Below, in pieces: positions 24,001 to 33,802 of a stretch of DNA of 64,000 nucleotides (position 1 is its first letter; the number at the start of each line of letters is the position of its first letter). Source of the DNA: Cyanophora paradoxa (lineage: Eukaryota > Glaucocystophyceae > Cyanophorales > Cyanophoraceae); the NCBI GenBank assembly GCA_004431415.1, contig QPMI01000142.1:52335-116334 (forward strand), written 5' to 3'. A program made the translations under genes and the position numbers. The notes beneath the pieces are model-generated. The model was not told the origin of the DNA. It searched no databases and saw only the letters and a program-made list of their open reading frames with translations.

Positions 24001-25332
24001 AAGGGGCTGTAGAGTGCGCCGATCTTGTCCGAGAGCGCCTGGTAGGTCAGGTCCGTCCCGTACGGCGCCGCGATTGTCCGGCTGTAGGCGTTGAGCATCG
24101 GGGGGTACTTCAGCCGCTTCGTCTGCGAGGGGCCCGTCGAGAGGCTCGAGCGGACGCCCCCCATCTGCAGCGGGGAAAAGAAAGTGGGCGGCGGGAAAAG
24201 GAACGGGCGGGCTTGAGAGGGGGGCGGACCTCCTCCTCGCCCCAGCTCTTGGAGAGGGGGTCCTGGGTCGAGGCGCGCGCGGTGGCGAGCGTCGAGCCGG
24301 CCACCGAGGCCCGCACGGGCGGCAGCGCGCGCGGGCTCCCCGACGGCTGCGGCTGCGGCACGCGGTTCACCAGCGGGGAGCGCCGGAGCTGCGCGGCGGC
24401 GGCGGCGGCGGCGGGGCGTGAGCCGGGGGCGGGCGCGGCGGGCGGGCGGCCGCCGGCGGGCTCGGACGGACCCGGGCGGGGTCGTCCGGCGACTCGGGCC
24501 GGTTGAAGAAACTGAGGTCGAGGCCGCAGCTCTCGCACTCCAGCAGGCCGACGAGCATGTCGATCTGCGCCGCGCGGAGTCGGAGGAGCGGCGCGAGAGG
24601 AATGAGGCGCGCTGGCGCCCGCCGCTGCGCCGCACCTTGACGTACTGGCCGGAGCCCATCACCTCGCCGAGCTGCGGGGCGGCGGGTCAGCGGCGGCCCG
24701 AGAACGCCGTGTCCGGCGGCCCCACCTGGTGGAAGAGGTCCTTCATGGCCGCGGAGAGCGTGTAGTGGTTGAAAGAGGCGCCCGCCGCCACGCGGGACGC
24801 CCACTGCATCGAGATCCAGTTCATCTCCATCGCGTTCGAGCGGACCGGCGCCTTCGTGGTGACGCCTGCGGGGCCGCAGCCGCACTCAGCTAAGGAGCGC
24901 TCCCCTTTCCCGGGGCTTCGCACCTTTCTGGTAGATGCCGTACGCGCCGGCGAAGTTCTCCGAGAGGATGAACCTCGGCGCGCCGCGGCTCTCCGGCGGC
25001 ACACCATCCTCGGGCGGAGACTGCTCCCCGTTTGCGTCACCGGCATCTCCAGAGCGCTGCGGGTAGGGGGCGTTGGGGCGGGCCGGCGAGCTTAGCTACG
25101 CTGAGCTCCGGCAGCGGACCTGGAAGGCAATCTTCCCAAAGAGAGGGATCTGGATGGACTTCCCTCTCTCGAAACGCCGCGCTATGTACTGCAGGAGCGC
25201 GTTCCAGACTTCGGCATAGGTCTTCTCGTTCAGGTCCGCAGCGGCGGGATTGCCCTGGCTGGTGGCGCGGTGCCTAGCAGCGCAGTCCTTGAACAGATTC
25301 TCGACCGCGTAGTGCCTGCCGGCGGTCGCCAT
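9024..25332 (-). CDS. Single-headed inner-arm axonemal dynein heavy chain (DNAH3/7/12 type) with N-terminal HU module
   Basis: The motor ATPase drives microtubule sliding in the flagellar axoneme. About 30 exons (roughly 4,400 residues) run from ATG 25330-25332 to TAG 9024-9026. The tail core starts [14 protein letters not shown] (exon 23549-23623), the usual start of the conserved tail in this class. P-loops: AAA1 GPAGTGKT (about 18.2 kb), AAA2 GLPFAGKT (17.3 kb), AAA3 GPTGTGKT (16.15 kb), AAA4 GVGGSGRQ (15.05 kb, degenerate as usual). Stalk coiled coil and microtubule-binding region lie at 13.0-14.2 kb, AAA5-6 and the C-terminal domain at 9.0-12.8 kb. The C-terminus [10 protein letters not shown] is classic; the last intron (9070-9133) splits the His of [14 protein letters not shown] and TMNPGYAGR are intact. 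Introns are mostly 60-140 nt, but two (about 19.48-19.94 and 20.32-20.81 kb) are several hundred nt with poly-C tracts. No frameshift is seen, so the gene looks functional. Confidence 0.93.
10270..10407 (-). other. Dynein intron containing a repeat of its own 5' end
   Basis: This GT-AG intron is 138 nt, against about 60-75 nt for most others in the gene. A 26-bp stretch occurs at 10379-10404 next to the donor and again at 10294-10319, with a weaker third match near 10358-10373. The core of the repeat is TTAAGAGCCGGGCTTTATTA. Confidence 0.8.
22400..22579 (-). other. His/Lys/Ala-rich low-complexity insertion in the dynein tail
   Basis: About 60 residues in the tail exon repeat a [10 protein letters not shown]-like unit ([20 protein letters not shown], then [15 protein letters not shown]). 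It lies between the conserved tail segments ending [11 protein letters not shown] and starting [13 protein letters not shown]. The reading frame is kept on both sides, so it is an in-frame expansion and not an intron. Metal or acidic-surface binding is only a guess from composition. Confidence 0.8.
23474..23548 (-). other. GC-AG intron in the dynein tail
   Basis: The exon ends EEWMEQ with CAG, the intron starts GCGCGTGCC and ends GCGCGCAG, and the next exon starts VMDLIPQEL. Only the GC donor gives the phase-0 join that matches the conserved family sequence; using the nearby GTGCCC shifts the frame. CTGAC occurs twice inside the intron. Confidence 0.8.
23706..25332 (-). other. CCDC81-type HU-domain module encoded by the first eight exons of the dynein gene
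   Basis: Exons 25120-25332, 24924-25056, 24726-24865, 24636-24671, 24472-24564, 24230-24388, 23878-24164 and 23706-23805 join in phase to give 387 residues ahead of RYWYYI. Residues about 35-75 ([20 protein letters not shown] then [11 protein letters not shown]) match the first eukaryotic HU domain of CCDC81-like proteins. [18 protein letters not shown], and [20 protein letters not shown] followed by [11 protein letters not shown], match the second. A later [18 protein letters not shown] motif is, from memory, shared with protist members of that family. The last junction is DSSDE|RYWYYI, phase 0 on both sides. CCDC81 is a centrosome/cilium-associated protein. A separate HU gene with a misread junction is the main alternative. 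Confidence 0.6.
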
Positions 25333-25494
25333 CGCCGCTGGAGAAGAGGGACGCGGCAGCTAGCTGCTACGCATCCCCTACTTGCCGCGAGCGGTCCTCG
25401 CAATCTACAGATGCTAAAAGTGCTACCCAGCTGCCGTTCCGATCGTCGAAGACGCTGGGAGGGCGCTTGCTGTTTCGGAGCCTATTTCGAAAAT
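25333..25494. other. Upstream region of the dynein gene
   Basis: A short spacer before the first Met of the dynein gene, with no recognisable TATA box or other promoter element. The 5' UTR and promoter of the minus-strand gene would be expected here. Its right side runs into repeat unit copy A. Confidence 0.4.
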
Positions 25495-27330
25495 ACGCGT
25501 ACCCGGGTAAGAGCAGCCTTCTTCCCGCCGCTCATTCCAGCGAATCCGGCACACTAGTACCGCCTCGCGTGGCCGGATGACCCCTCGCGTAGGCGGGTCG
25601 GGCATGAGCCCATGCATGCTCGAGCGCTTTCATCGACGACCTGGCGAGGAGCGCGCCGCCCGATGCGCTGCTGCAGCCCCACGCGCCCGAAGACGTCGCA
25701 CTCCCCGCGGACCGCCAAACTTTGCCAAGGTCCGCCCCCCATGCCTCTGAAGTTGAGTCTGAAGTGCCCAAGGCTCGCAGCTAAGGAATCTGCGGTCCTA
25801 AACTCGCCCGCTCGCCTTCTGATCGCCGCCTGCAGCGCCCGCAGCGCCCGCAGCGCCCCGCGGCCGCGCGCGGCCGCGGCCGGCCGGCGACATCGGAGTT
25901 TGGGCGAGCGCAGCTGGCGCTTGACGCTGACGGCCTCACTGCGCTCGAAGCTATCTTGTCCGCCCCACTCTTCGGCGCCCAACGGACCGCGGGGCCGGCC
26001 GCAGAGGAAGACGTGGGGCGATGCAAGCAGGTGCGCGGGGCGCCACCGGCCCCCGCCGCCGGCTCTCTCCAGCGCCTCACGGCGGCGGTGCCTCGTGCGC
26101 AGACCTCGGAAGTCGACGCGGGCTGCGGGCTCCGCGCCGAGGGCCGGAGGGCGGCTTTGCCTCTGTGCCGCAGTGCAATGACAAGGCGCAACCCCTAGAT
26201 CTGCCACAGCACCGGTACGCCCGGCAGAGCGTCTCGGCGGCAGCGCTGCCTCTGAGCGCTCCTCCGCAGGACGCGCCCGTGTAGCTAAGCGGCGGATCCG
26301 GCGCGCTGCGCGCAGCAGCAGCGGCAGCGCGGCGGGCCCGAACGACTGCGCGCGAATGATCTGGGTGAGGTCGCGCGTCGGCCCGCGTCCCCGGCGGCGG
26401 CCGCCGCGGGAGGTCGGCGGCGGTCTGATCGGCCCTCGCGCAGAGACTCTGCCAGAGGGCCCCCTGGCGCGGGGCGCGCGGCTCCGGTCTTCGTGAGGCT
26501 TGTACGGCCTGTCGGGCGCCGCCCGAGGCCGCCCCGCCGCCCGAGGCCGCCCGGCCGCCGCCGCCCCGCATGGCCCGCCCCCGAGACTGGGACCCTCACC
26601 GCCCGCCGCCGCCGCTCCTCCCCCATCCCGGCCTCGCCCCCCTCCCCCTCCCCCCGCTTCTTCCCCCCTCCCCGCCCCTCCCCGAGCCCGGCCCACGAAT
26701 GGCGGCTCGCCAGGGGCGGCGCGCTCCTGCCGCCCGGCCCCGACTCGCCCGGCCCCTCTGTACCTCGCTGCCCGCCTCGCCCTTGCGCCCGCGCCCGCCC
26801 CGTCGGGGCCCGGCAGCCTCGCGCCCGCCCCCCACGGCGCCTCCACCCTAAGCCGCCTCGGCCCCTCCGCGCCCGCCGCCGCTTCGGCCCCTCCGCCCCT
26901 CCGCCCTCCCCGCCGCGGCGGCCCGCCGAGGCGAAGGGCTGGTGGCTGCCCGCTCGGCCCCGGCGGGCGCTTCCCCCCCTCGCTCCTTGGTCTCTCCAGG
27001 CCCGCCCCGCCCCGCCCCTCCCCGCGCGCCCCACCCGACCCCCTGATCCCCCTTTCTTCTTGACCATCACAGCAGGTCGCGGCGCTCCTTGGCGGTTTCT
27101 TCCGCCCCGGCCAAGCGACGGCGCGGGGGGCCGGGCGGTCCGGCTGCGAGCCGGCGGGGTGCGGGGCCGGGAGCCGCTGAGCGACGGAGGCGTCGCCCGG
27201 GGGCCTGGGGTGCTGCTCGTCGCGCGCTCCGTTCCCCGCCTCTTTCCCCAAGCGGCGCTGGATCGCGGCGAGGCCGGCCCCGGCCCTCCGGGCCCCGGGC
27301 CCGGGTTCCCCTCACCCACCTCCGTACATC
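25495..27330. repeat. 1.8-kb duplicated unit, copy A
   Basis: The segment matches 28118-30000 over nearly its whole length with many substitutions and small indels. Shared landmarks are AGCCCATGCATGCTCGAGCG near 25608, CTTTGCCAAGGTCCGCC near 25723, GCTCCTCCGCAGGACGCGCC near 26259, and the C/G-rich part up to about 27300. A minus-strand frame (25554-27251) is open through the unit, and its C-terminal half (after EDRSRAPRA) stays readable in copy B. The protein is Arg/Gly/Pro/Ala-rich and I do not recognise it. High GC makes chance open frames likely, so no CDS is called. Confidence 0.75.
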
Positions 27331-28117
27331 GCCGACCCCCCTCACCGCCGCTAGCGCTCCCCGCTGGGCTCGGGCCCCGGGGGACGCAATTATCGGATCC
27401 GATCTAGATCCAGTGGCGACCTGCTACAAGCGAGCCCGATCGCGAGGGGAGCGTAAGCTCAAGCTTACTAATTATATTTTAACATCGCCGGGTCGGGCAC
27501 TTGGGGCTCAAGGGGAGCGTAAGCTTACTAAGTTAAGATGGCTGCATGGGCGAGCTGGGCGCACGGCGCGCCGGCGTCGTGGTCGCCTTCTCCGCGGTCG
27601 CCCGGGCGAGAGGGGGAGGAGCGGCGGAGGACCCGCTCCCGTCTCAGGGCCGTCTGAGGCGAGGATTGGGGCGGACACGCCGTGGCGCACGGGTGCGGCC
27701 GCGCGGCCATGTATTCGAAACTGCGGCGGCCGCGGGGAGCGGCCGGCGCTGCGGCCGCGGCCGCGGGGGCGGCTCGCCTGCAATAGGACCGACCGGAGAG
27801 ATGTTGCAATGCGTTGTGCGTGCGCTCTGCCGCCAGGCGCTCTCGAAGGTGCAAGCAATCCGCGCGCACGCTGCCGGCCGGTCGCGGCCTGCGAAGAACC
27901 GGTTCAGAACGAGTTGCGCGAGTTGCGCGACCTCTGAAATGCGCCGAGGTGCCCACGTGCACGCGCCTCAAGCTCGAGGTCGAGCTCGGCTCACTACCGG
28001 TACCTCGGCGCATCGGACAAGCGGCGCCGCACCTGGGCGCCCGTATGTCGCTGAAATTCGCTCCACTGGCGGCGTCCGAGCGCGAGCCTGGCAGCGTTCC
28101 CCCCCACGAGGGTACTT
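27331..28117. other. Spacer between the two duplicated units
   Basis: The spacer holds a short repeated motif GGGGAGCGTAAGCTnAAGCTTACTAA (near 27436 and, shorter, near 27517). It is otherwise GC-rich sequence with open frames on both strands and no convincing gene. Confidence 0.4.
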
Positions 28118-30000
28118 GTCTACGTATACGCGTACGTACCCTGGTGGGAGCAACCTAAGCCAGCCTTCTTCCCGCAATCGCGAGCACCGGGCGGGGTCGA
28201 GAGCGTGTCCAGCCCCTCGTTACAGCGAATCCGGCCCTCTCCAGCCGCCCCGCGTGGCGGGATGATCGGATCTGTAAGCGAACCGGGCATGCGCATAAGC
28301 CCATGCATGCTCGAGCGCTTCCTCGACGACTGGCGAGGAGAGCGGCTCCCGATGCGCCTGCAGCCCACACGACCGAACACGTGCACGCCGCACTCGCCGC
28401 GGCCCGCCAAGCTTTGCCAAGGTCCGCCACGCACGCCTCTTAATTTCGAAACTGAAGTGCCCAAAGCTCTCAGCTTATGAATCTGCGTTCCTTAACGCGC
28501 CCGCTCGCCTTCTGACCGCCGCCCGCAGCGCTCGCAGCGCCCCGCGCGCGGCCGGCCGGCGACATCGGAGTTTGGGCGAGCGCAGCCGGCGCTTGACGCT
28601 GACGGCCTCACTCCGCTCGAAGCTATCTTGTCCGCCCCACTCTTCGGCGCCCGACGGACCCCGGGGCCGGTCGCATACGTGGGGCGATGCAAGCAGGTGC
28701 GCGGGGCGCCACCGGCCCCCGCCGCCGGCTCTCTCCAGCGCCTTACGGCAGCGGTTCCTCTTGCGCAGGCCTCGGAAGTCGACGCGGGCGCCGAGCACGG
28801 CGCCGAGGGCCGGAGGGCGGCTTTGCCTCTGTGCCGCAGTGCGCTGACAAGGCGCAATCCCTAGATCTGCCACAGCACCGGTACGCCCGGCAAAGCGTTC
28901 TTGCGGCAGCGCTGCCCCTGAGCGCTCCTCCGCAGGACGCGCCCGTGTAGCTAAGCGGCGGATCCGGCGCGGTGCGCGCAGCAGCAGCGGCAGCGCGGCG
29001 GGCCCGAACGACTGCGCGCGAATGATCTGGGTGAGATCGCGCGTCGGCCCGCGTCCCCGGCGGCGGCCGCCGCGGGAGGTAGGAGGCGGTCTGATCGGCC
29101 CTCGCGCAGAGACTCTGCCAGAGAGCCCGCTGGCGCGGGGCGCGCGGCTCCGGTCTTCGTGAGACTTGTACGGCCTGTCAGGCGCCGCCCGAGGCCGCCC
29201 CGCCGCCGCCCGAGGCCGCCCCGCCGCCGCCCGAGGCCGCCCGCCGCCGCCGCCCCGCACGGCCCGCCCCCGAGACTGGGACCCTCGCCGCCCCGCCGCC
29301 GCCGCTCCTCCCCCCATCCCGGCCTCGCCCCCCTCCTCCCTCCCCCCGCTTCTTCCCCCCTCCCCCGCCCCTCTCCGAGCCCGGCCCACGAATGGCGGCT
29401 CGCCAGGGCGGCGCGCTCCTGCCGCCCGGCCCCCGACTCGCCCGGCCCTGGCCCGCCTAGCCCGGGCACCCGGGCCCGCCCCGTCGGGGCCCGGCAGCCT
29501 CGCGCCCGCCCCCCGCGGCGCCTCCACCCTTTCCGGGCCTCCGCCTCGGCCCCTCCGCCCCTCCGCCGCCTCGGTCCCTCCGCCCCTCCGCCCTCCCCGC
29601 AGCGGCGGCCCGCCGGGGCGAAGGGCTGGTGGCTGCCCGCTCGGCCCCGGCGGGCGCTTCCCCCCCTCGCTCCTCGGTATCTCCAGGCCCGCTCCACCCT
29701 GCCCCGTGCGCCGCGCCCCGCCCTGCTCCTCTTGATCCTTACAGCAGGCCGCGGCGCTCCTTCCGCTCCTTGGCCGTCCCTTCCGCCCCGGCCAAGCGAA
29801 CAAGCGAAGGCGCGGGGGGCGGCCCGGTTGCGAGCCGGCGGGGCGCGGGGCCGGGCGGACGGAGGCCCGGTCTGCTCGTGGCTCGCCCTCGCAGCGAGGC
29901 CGGCCCCGGGCGTCCGGGTCCCTGGGCCCGGGTTCCCCTCCCCGGGCCCCCCTCCTCTGAACTTCCCGCCGACCCTCCCCGCCGGGGTCCGGCGTTCGGG
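28118..30000. repeat. 1.8-kb duplicated unit, copy B
   Basis: Direct copy of 25495-27330. The minus-strand frame (28475-30025) keeps the copy A reading over roughly 250 residues, including GPTRDLTQIIRAQSFGPAAL and WGGQDSFERSEAVSVKR. Small indels such as the shorter segment near 28670 do not break it. A 24-nt C run lies at 30051-30074, just outside. The frame may be a real gene family, part of a repeat element, or GC-driven chance. Confidence 0.72.
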
Positions 30001-30512
30001 GCCCGGGGCCTGGGGTGCTCCTCATTCTCCCCCCCCCCTCCCCCCCACTTCCCCCCCCCCCCCCCCCCCCCCCCTTCCGAGCTTTTCCCGGTCACCCTCC
30101 TGCCCTCGGGCCCCGCCTCCGCTGCCCGGCCAGCCCGGCCAGGAGCCCTTGCCCGCCGCCGAGCTGAGCCCTCCCTCCGAGCTCTAGCTCCCCACTCGGT
30201 GCGCATCTTTTCCTTCCATGCCGGCCCCGCCGCGTCGCGCCGCGACTCGCGCGGCGTGGGAGGACGCCGACCGCTACCGGCCGGCTCTGACTCAGTGAAC
30301 TTGGCGGGGCGCGTGCGCAGCGGATCCGGAGGCCGCGTCCCGTCCATGTCGAGAGCGTCGATCGCCCGGTCGACAGGGCGCCCCAATCAAAGCAGTCCGC
30401 CGGTCCCGGCTCATGGGGCCGGAGTAGGGGCCCGGCCCGGGCCCTCCAGAGATCCAACCGGCCGGCCTGCATTTTATAATTATGCACTGCGGCAGCCACC
30501 ATATATGTATAT
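30001..30512. other. Pyrimidine-rich spacer left of the LTR element
   Basis: It contains the 24-C homopolymer at 30051-30074 and Pro-rich chance frames. The last bases, ATATATGTATAT (30501-30512), are the left flank of the LTR insertion. No gene is supported. Confidence 0.4.
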
Positions 30513-30855
30513 TGCGCTGAGCGGGATGCGCTAAGCAGTTGGCTAGGCCCAGAGGCGCCCCAAGCAGAGAGGGACAGGCCCGTACGGCACCGTAGGGCGG
30601 CGGCAAGCGGGTGCCATTACGTACACAGCAGGCGCAGAGCCAGCGTAAGACAGAGAGAACAAGAGAACAAGGACGTCGACAGACAGCAAGCGAGCGCCGC
30701 GCAGGGCAAGCGAGGGCCCAGGGCTAAAATAAGCGGGCCAGTTGGCAACAACGTGGCACCAGGAATAGCAGGCTACAAAGGGTACAAGGCAAGGCAAGCT
30801 GCCGGCTTAGAGCCGACGACCAGGGCTAGCTGGGAGTCGGAAAGTGGGCGGCACA
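30513..30855 (-). repeat. LTR, 3' copy in element orientation
   Basis: 343 bp, TG...CA, identical to 33460-33802 except for one base near its left end (TGCGCTGAGC against TGCGCTGGGC). Confidence 0.85.
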
Positions 30856-31763
30856 CGCTTCCCGCTACAAAAAGCCGTCCTCGGCGCTACGAGCTAAAGG
30901 CTGAACTAAAGCTGCGTAGGCGAGGCTGAACGGACTACGAGCCAAAAGCCGGCTACCGTCCCTGCACAGAAAGCCGTCCTCGGCGCCACAGCGGGCGGGC
31001 CAGAGGGGCAAATTAAAATCCATCAGGCCGTCGGCACCAGTATGAGGAACTGGGCCCAACAAGGGAAGTTGGGTGAGGGACCCACGACCTGACGCCAGAG
31101 CGCGCGGAGCGCCGCCAGCCAACCGGGGGCAAACCCTCTAAATCCCGCCGGAAGGGAAAACGAGTGCTAGCGCTAGCACTAAGCTCGAATTCGAAGCCGG
31201 CGCCGCGCCACACGAGCCGCCGGGCCGCGGCGGCGCCGGGTCGAAAGTTCCACAGTGTAGAAGGTACTTGACGTAGAGTGTAGTAGTGTAGGACCGCAGG
31301 CTCGATCAGCAGAGCCGCAGCGGTAGAGTACGCGTTGCGGGCCAAGCTCGGCGCAGCTTGCCGCATTGCGTTGCCAAGTGACTCGGCCGGCGGAGTCACA
31401 AGGCGGGGCGATCGGTCAGCACAGTAGAGTGTGCAGCCGCGTACGCGTAGAGCAGGCAAGCCATGAAGAGTAGAGGCGGCGAGCCAGTCGTACGGGGTCA
31501 GGCTCCGCAGCAGCAGCAGGCCACTGGTCGCATCATACAGACCCATCGCCAAGGATCCTCCACGATCGGACGGGATGGGATACAGCCATCGAGTCCGCCA
31601 GCGTACGCAGATGCAGCGCGTAGCCGGGGCTTAGGCAGGCCACCATCGCGGGACAGGAGACAGCATCAGCGCGGCCCGGAATGATCATCGGTGCTCGCGT
31701 GATAGTCGTAGGCAAGACGTATGGACCTCTCAGCAGCGGAGAGTCGCAAGCGGAGGCTTGGTC

Positions 31764-31957
31764 GGAATCACCCGGACTAGAGCGCCGGTGCGTGCTGGCT
31801 TGGTCAGCGTGGAATCACCCACAGCTAAGCAGACCGAAACAGCGCTGGCGTCCAGCTGGCATCACCCAGCTGCCAGGTTCAACCGATGCACGGGAATCAC
31901 CCGACGGGCCGACGCAGTCGACGCGCGAACGTGAAGACTGGTCGCGGGGCATCACCC
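31764..31957. repeat. Spaced GGaATCACCC motif repeat
   Basis: GGAATCACCC or GGCATCACCC occurs at 31764, 31811, 31858, 31893 and 31948. The first two spacings are both 47 bp, and the flanking sequence is only weakly similar. It lies inside the LTR element and may be a decayed tandem repeat or a set of binding sites. Confidence 0.65.
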
Positions 31958-32479
31958 AGTGCTGCTTGCTGACGCTCCTCAACAGACAGGTCCGCTGTCC
32001 GCCGTCCAACTTTAGCTATGGCTGCTCACGTCGTCGTAGGACGTTCCAGAGCGCATCCTTTACGCTTCTGTTGACCTCCGCCCGCCGGACAGGCCTCGGT
32101 CAGACCTCCGCCCGCTGAACAGGCCTCGGTCGCTGATCAAACGCCCACGACAGGAAGAAAACGACAGTTCGCACACGCTTGAGATGTGCGTGAAGCGACT
32201 GACATCTGGCTTGACGAGCTGGACGTCCCGGAGAAGGGCAGCTACGTCGTCGGAGCCAGGGCAAGGTCTTGGCATCTTGTCTGCCGACTAGGTGCGACAG
32301 TGCGCCCGGTAGGCTTGACAACAGATAGATGCGCTTCCTCGCATAGAGATCGCTGTCAAGTGGAGCTGCGCCGGCTTCCACTGACGCGTACGCAACCCGC
32401 AGAGCCGAGAGAGACGCGGAGCCGCACGTCCTCTGGATGCAGGGTGGAGTCAAGTGGAGTGATCCTCACGAGGGATGCC

Positions 32480-32750
32480 ACTCGCCGCCGCTGAGCGTGC
32501 CTCGGGAGGTCCGCAGGCGCCACAGCAGCCGTCGTAGGTAAGACCTCGGGCGCGTACTGGGGCCATGTTATCCCAGGGGCTTTCACGTCGCAGCGGTTTG
32601 ACTCCATGCGTTCTTCAGATACACTCGCCACCATTGAGCGTGCCTCGGGCTAGCCAGAGGTGCCATCGCAGCCGTCGTAGGTGAGACCTCGGGCGCGTAC
32701 TGGGGCCATGTTATCCCAGGGCATTCACGTCTTGGCGGGCTGACTCTGTA
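32480..32750. repeat. Tandem duplication of about 143 bp inside the LTR element
   Basis: Two copies begin near 32480 and 32621. Shared segments include TGAGCGTGCCTCGGG, AGACCTCGGGCGCGTACTGG and GGCCATGTTATCCCAGGG. A smaller duplication (GACCTCCGCCCGC, then ACAGGCCTCGGTC) lies at about 32074-32130. Confidence 0.75.
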
Positions 32751-33446
32751 CTTTCTGCAGAGAGAAAAGATTGATTGACCGGCGCTTCATAGCTGCCTTG
32801 CGAGCCTGGCATGTCACGAGCATGCGGGCAACTCGACAAAACAAGACGACGACGAAAAGAAGGTATGTTCATGAAGAATACTCATTCAGAGAGTTTTTAT
32901 CATCATATGTCTCACAGTACGTGGACCAGAGAAGAAACGACATGCCACGACGACAAGAAGATCATCATTCGATCGGCGTCAACACGCCATTCGATCGTTA
33001 TGACGACGTGTGTAGATGTAGAGGGTGTTGCTCCACATACAATACATTTAGGAGTACGTTGTGGTGTCGTCCCCCGATACAATACAATACAGTTTCACTC
33101 GACATGCGCGCGGGCTGCATCAGCATTTGCTCTTGAGCGCAGCCACGGCACGTTTAGATGACTGTGAGCGCATGCGGCTCAATAGACGGGTTGGCGGACG
33201 CTTCCCACTACAGAAAGAGTGGTGCGCCAGGTCCGTAAGCAAGAAAGGCGCAGTGGCGGGTGGAAAGGCATGAACCATATGCATGCGGTTCGTATTGCTA
33301 AGCTCTGCCGCATAGGCGCTTCCCACTACAAGAGAGTGGAGGCCGTACGCGCAAGCCGAGGCAAACGATGGCGTGCTTGTCCAGGGGTTCGGGCAAGAGC
33401 GCAGCGTTCGTCCCCAGGCATACGAGCTAAAAAGTCGAAGCCCAAC

Positions 33447-33459
33447 GCAGCAGCCCCCA
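33447..33459 (-). promoter_or_regulatory. Candidate tRNA primer-binding site
   Basis: On the minus strand TGGGGGCTGCTGC begins at the base after the LTR, with the TGG expected for pairing to a tRNA 3' CCA end. The primer tRNA cannot be named without the host tRNA set. Confidence 0.5.
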
Positions 33460-33802
33460 TGCGCTGGGCGGGATGCGCTAAGCAGTTGGCTAGGCCCAGA
33501 GGCGCCCCAAGCAGAGAGGGACAGGCCCGTACGGCACCGTAGGGCGGCGGCAAGCGGGTGCCATTACGTACACAGCAGGCGCAGAGCCAGCGTAAGACAG
33601 AGAGAACAAGAGAACAAGGACGTCGACAGACAGCAAGCGAGCGCCGCGCAGGGCAAGCGAGGGCCCAGGGCTAAAATAAGCGGGCCAGTTGGCAACAACG
33701 TGGCACCAGGAATAGCAGGCTACAAAGGGTACAAGGCAAGGCAAGCTGCCGGCTTAGAGCCGACGACCAGGGCTAGCTGGGAGTCGGAAAGTGGGCGGCA
33801 CA
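33460..33802 (-). repeat. LTR, 5' copy in element orientation
   Basis: 343 bp, TG...CA. On its left (downstream in element orientation) it abuts the candidate primer-binding site; on its right lies ATATATGTAT. Confidence 0.85.

Larger units (their letters stand above)
30513..33802 (-). mobile_element. Young non-autonomous LTR retrotransposon (3.29 kb)
   Basis: Two direct repeats of exactly 343 bp (30513-30855 and 33460-33802) start TG and end CA, differ at one position (A/G near the start), and flank 2.6 kb. The flanks share ATAT at both ends, a possible 4-bp target duplication in AT-rich DNA. Read on the minus strand, TGGGGGCTGCTGC directly follows the 5' LTR as a candidate primer-binding site, and a short purine stretch (AGCGGGAAGCG) precedes the 3' LTR. 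The inner part has no gag, protease, reverse transcriptase or integrase motif in any frame, so the element would depend on a partner. The near-identical LTRs argue for recent insertion. Confidence 0.82.

Noticed and set aside
26493-27407. Plus-strand Pro-rich frames in the duplicated unit
   Set aside because: They are low-complexity Pro/Arg/Ala, not kept in register between the two copies as well as the minus frame, and have no splice pattern.
30513-33802. The pair of 343-bp repeats as a simple segmental duplication
   Set aside because: TG...CA ends, equal length, a candidate primer-binding site directly after the LTR and matching ATAT flanks fit an LTR element better.
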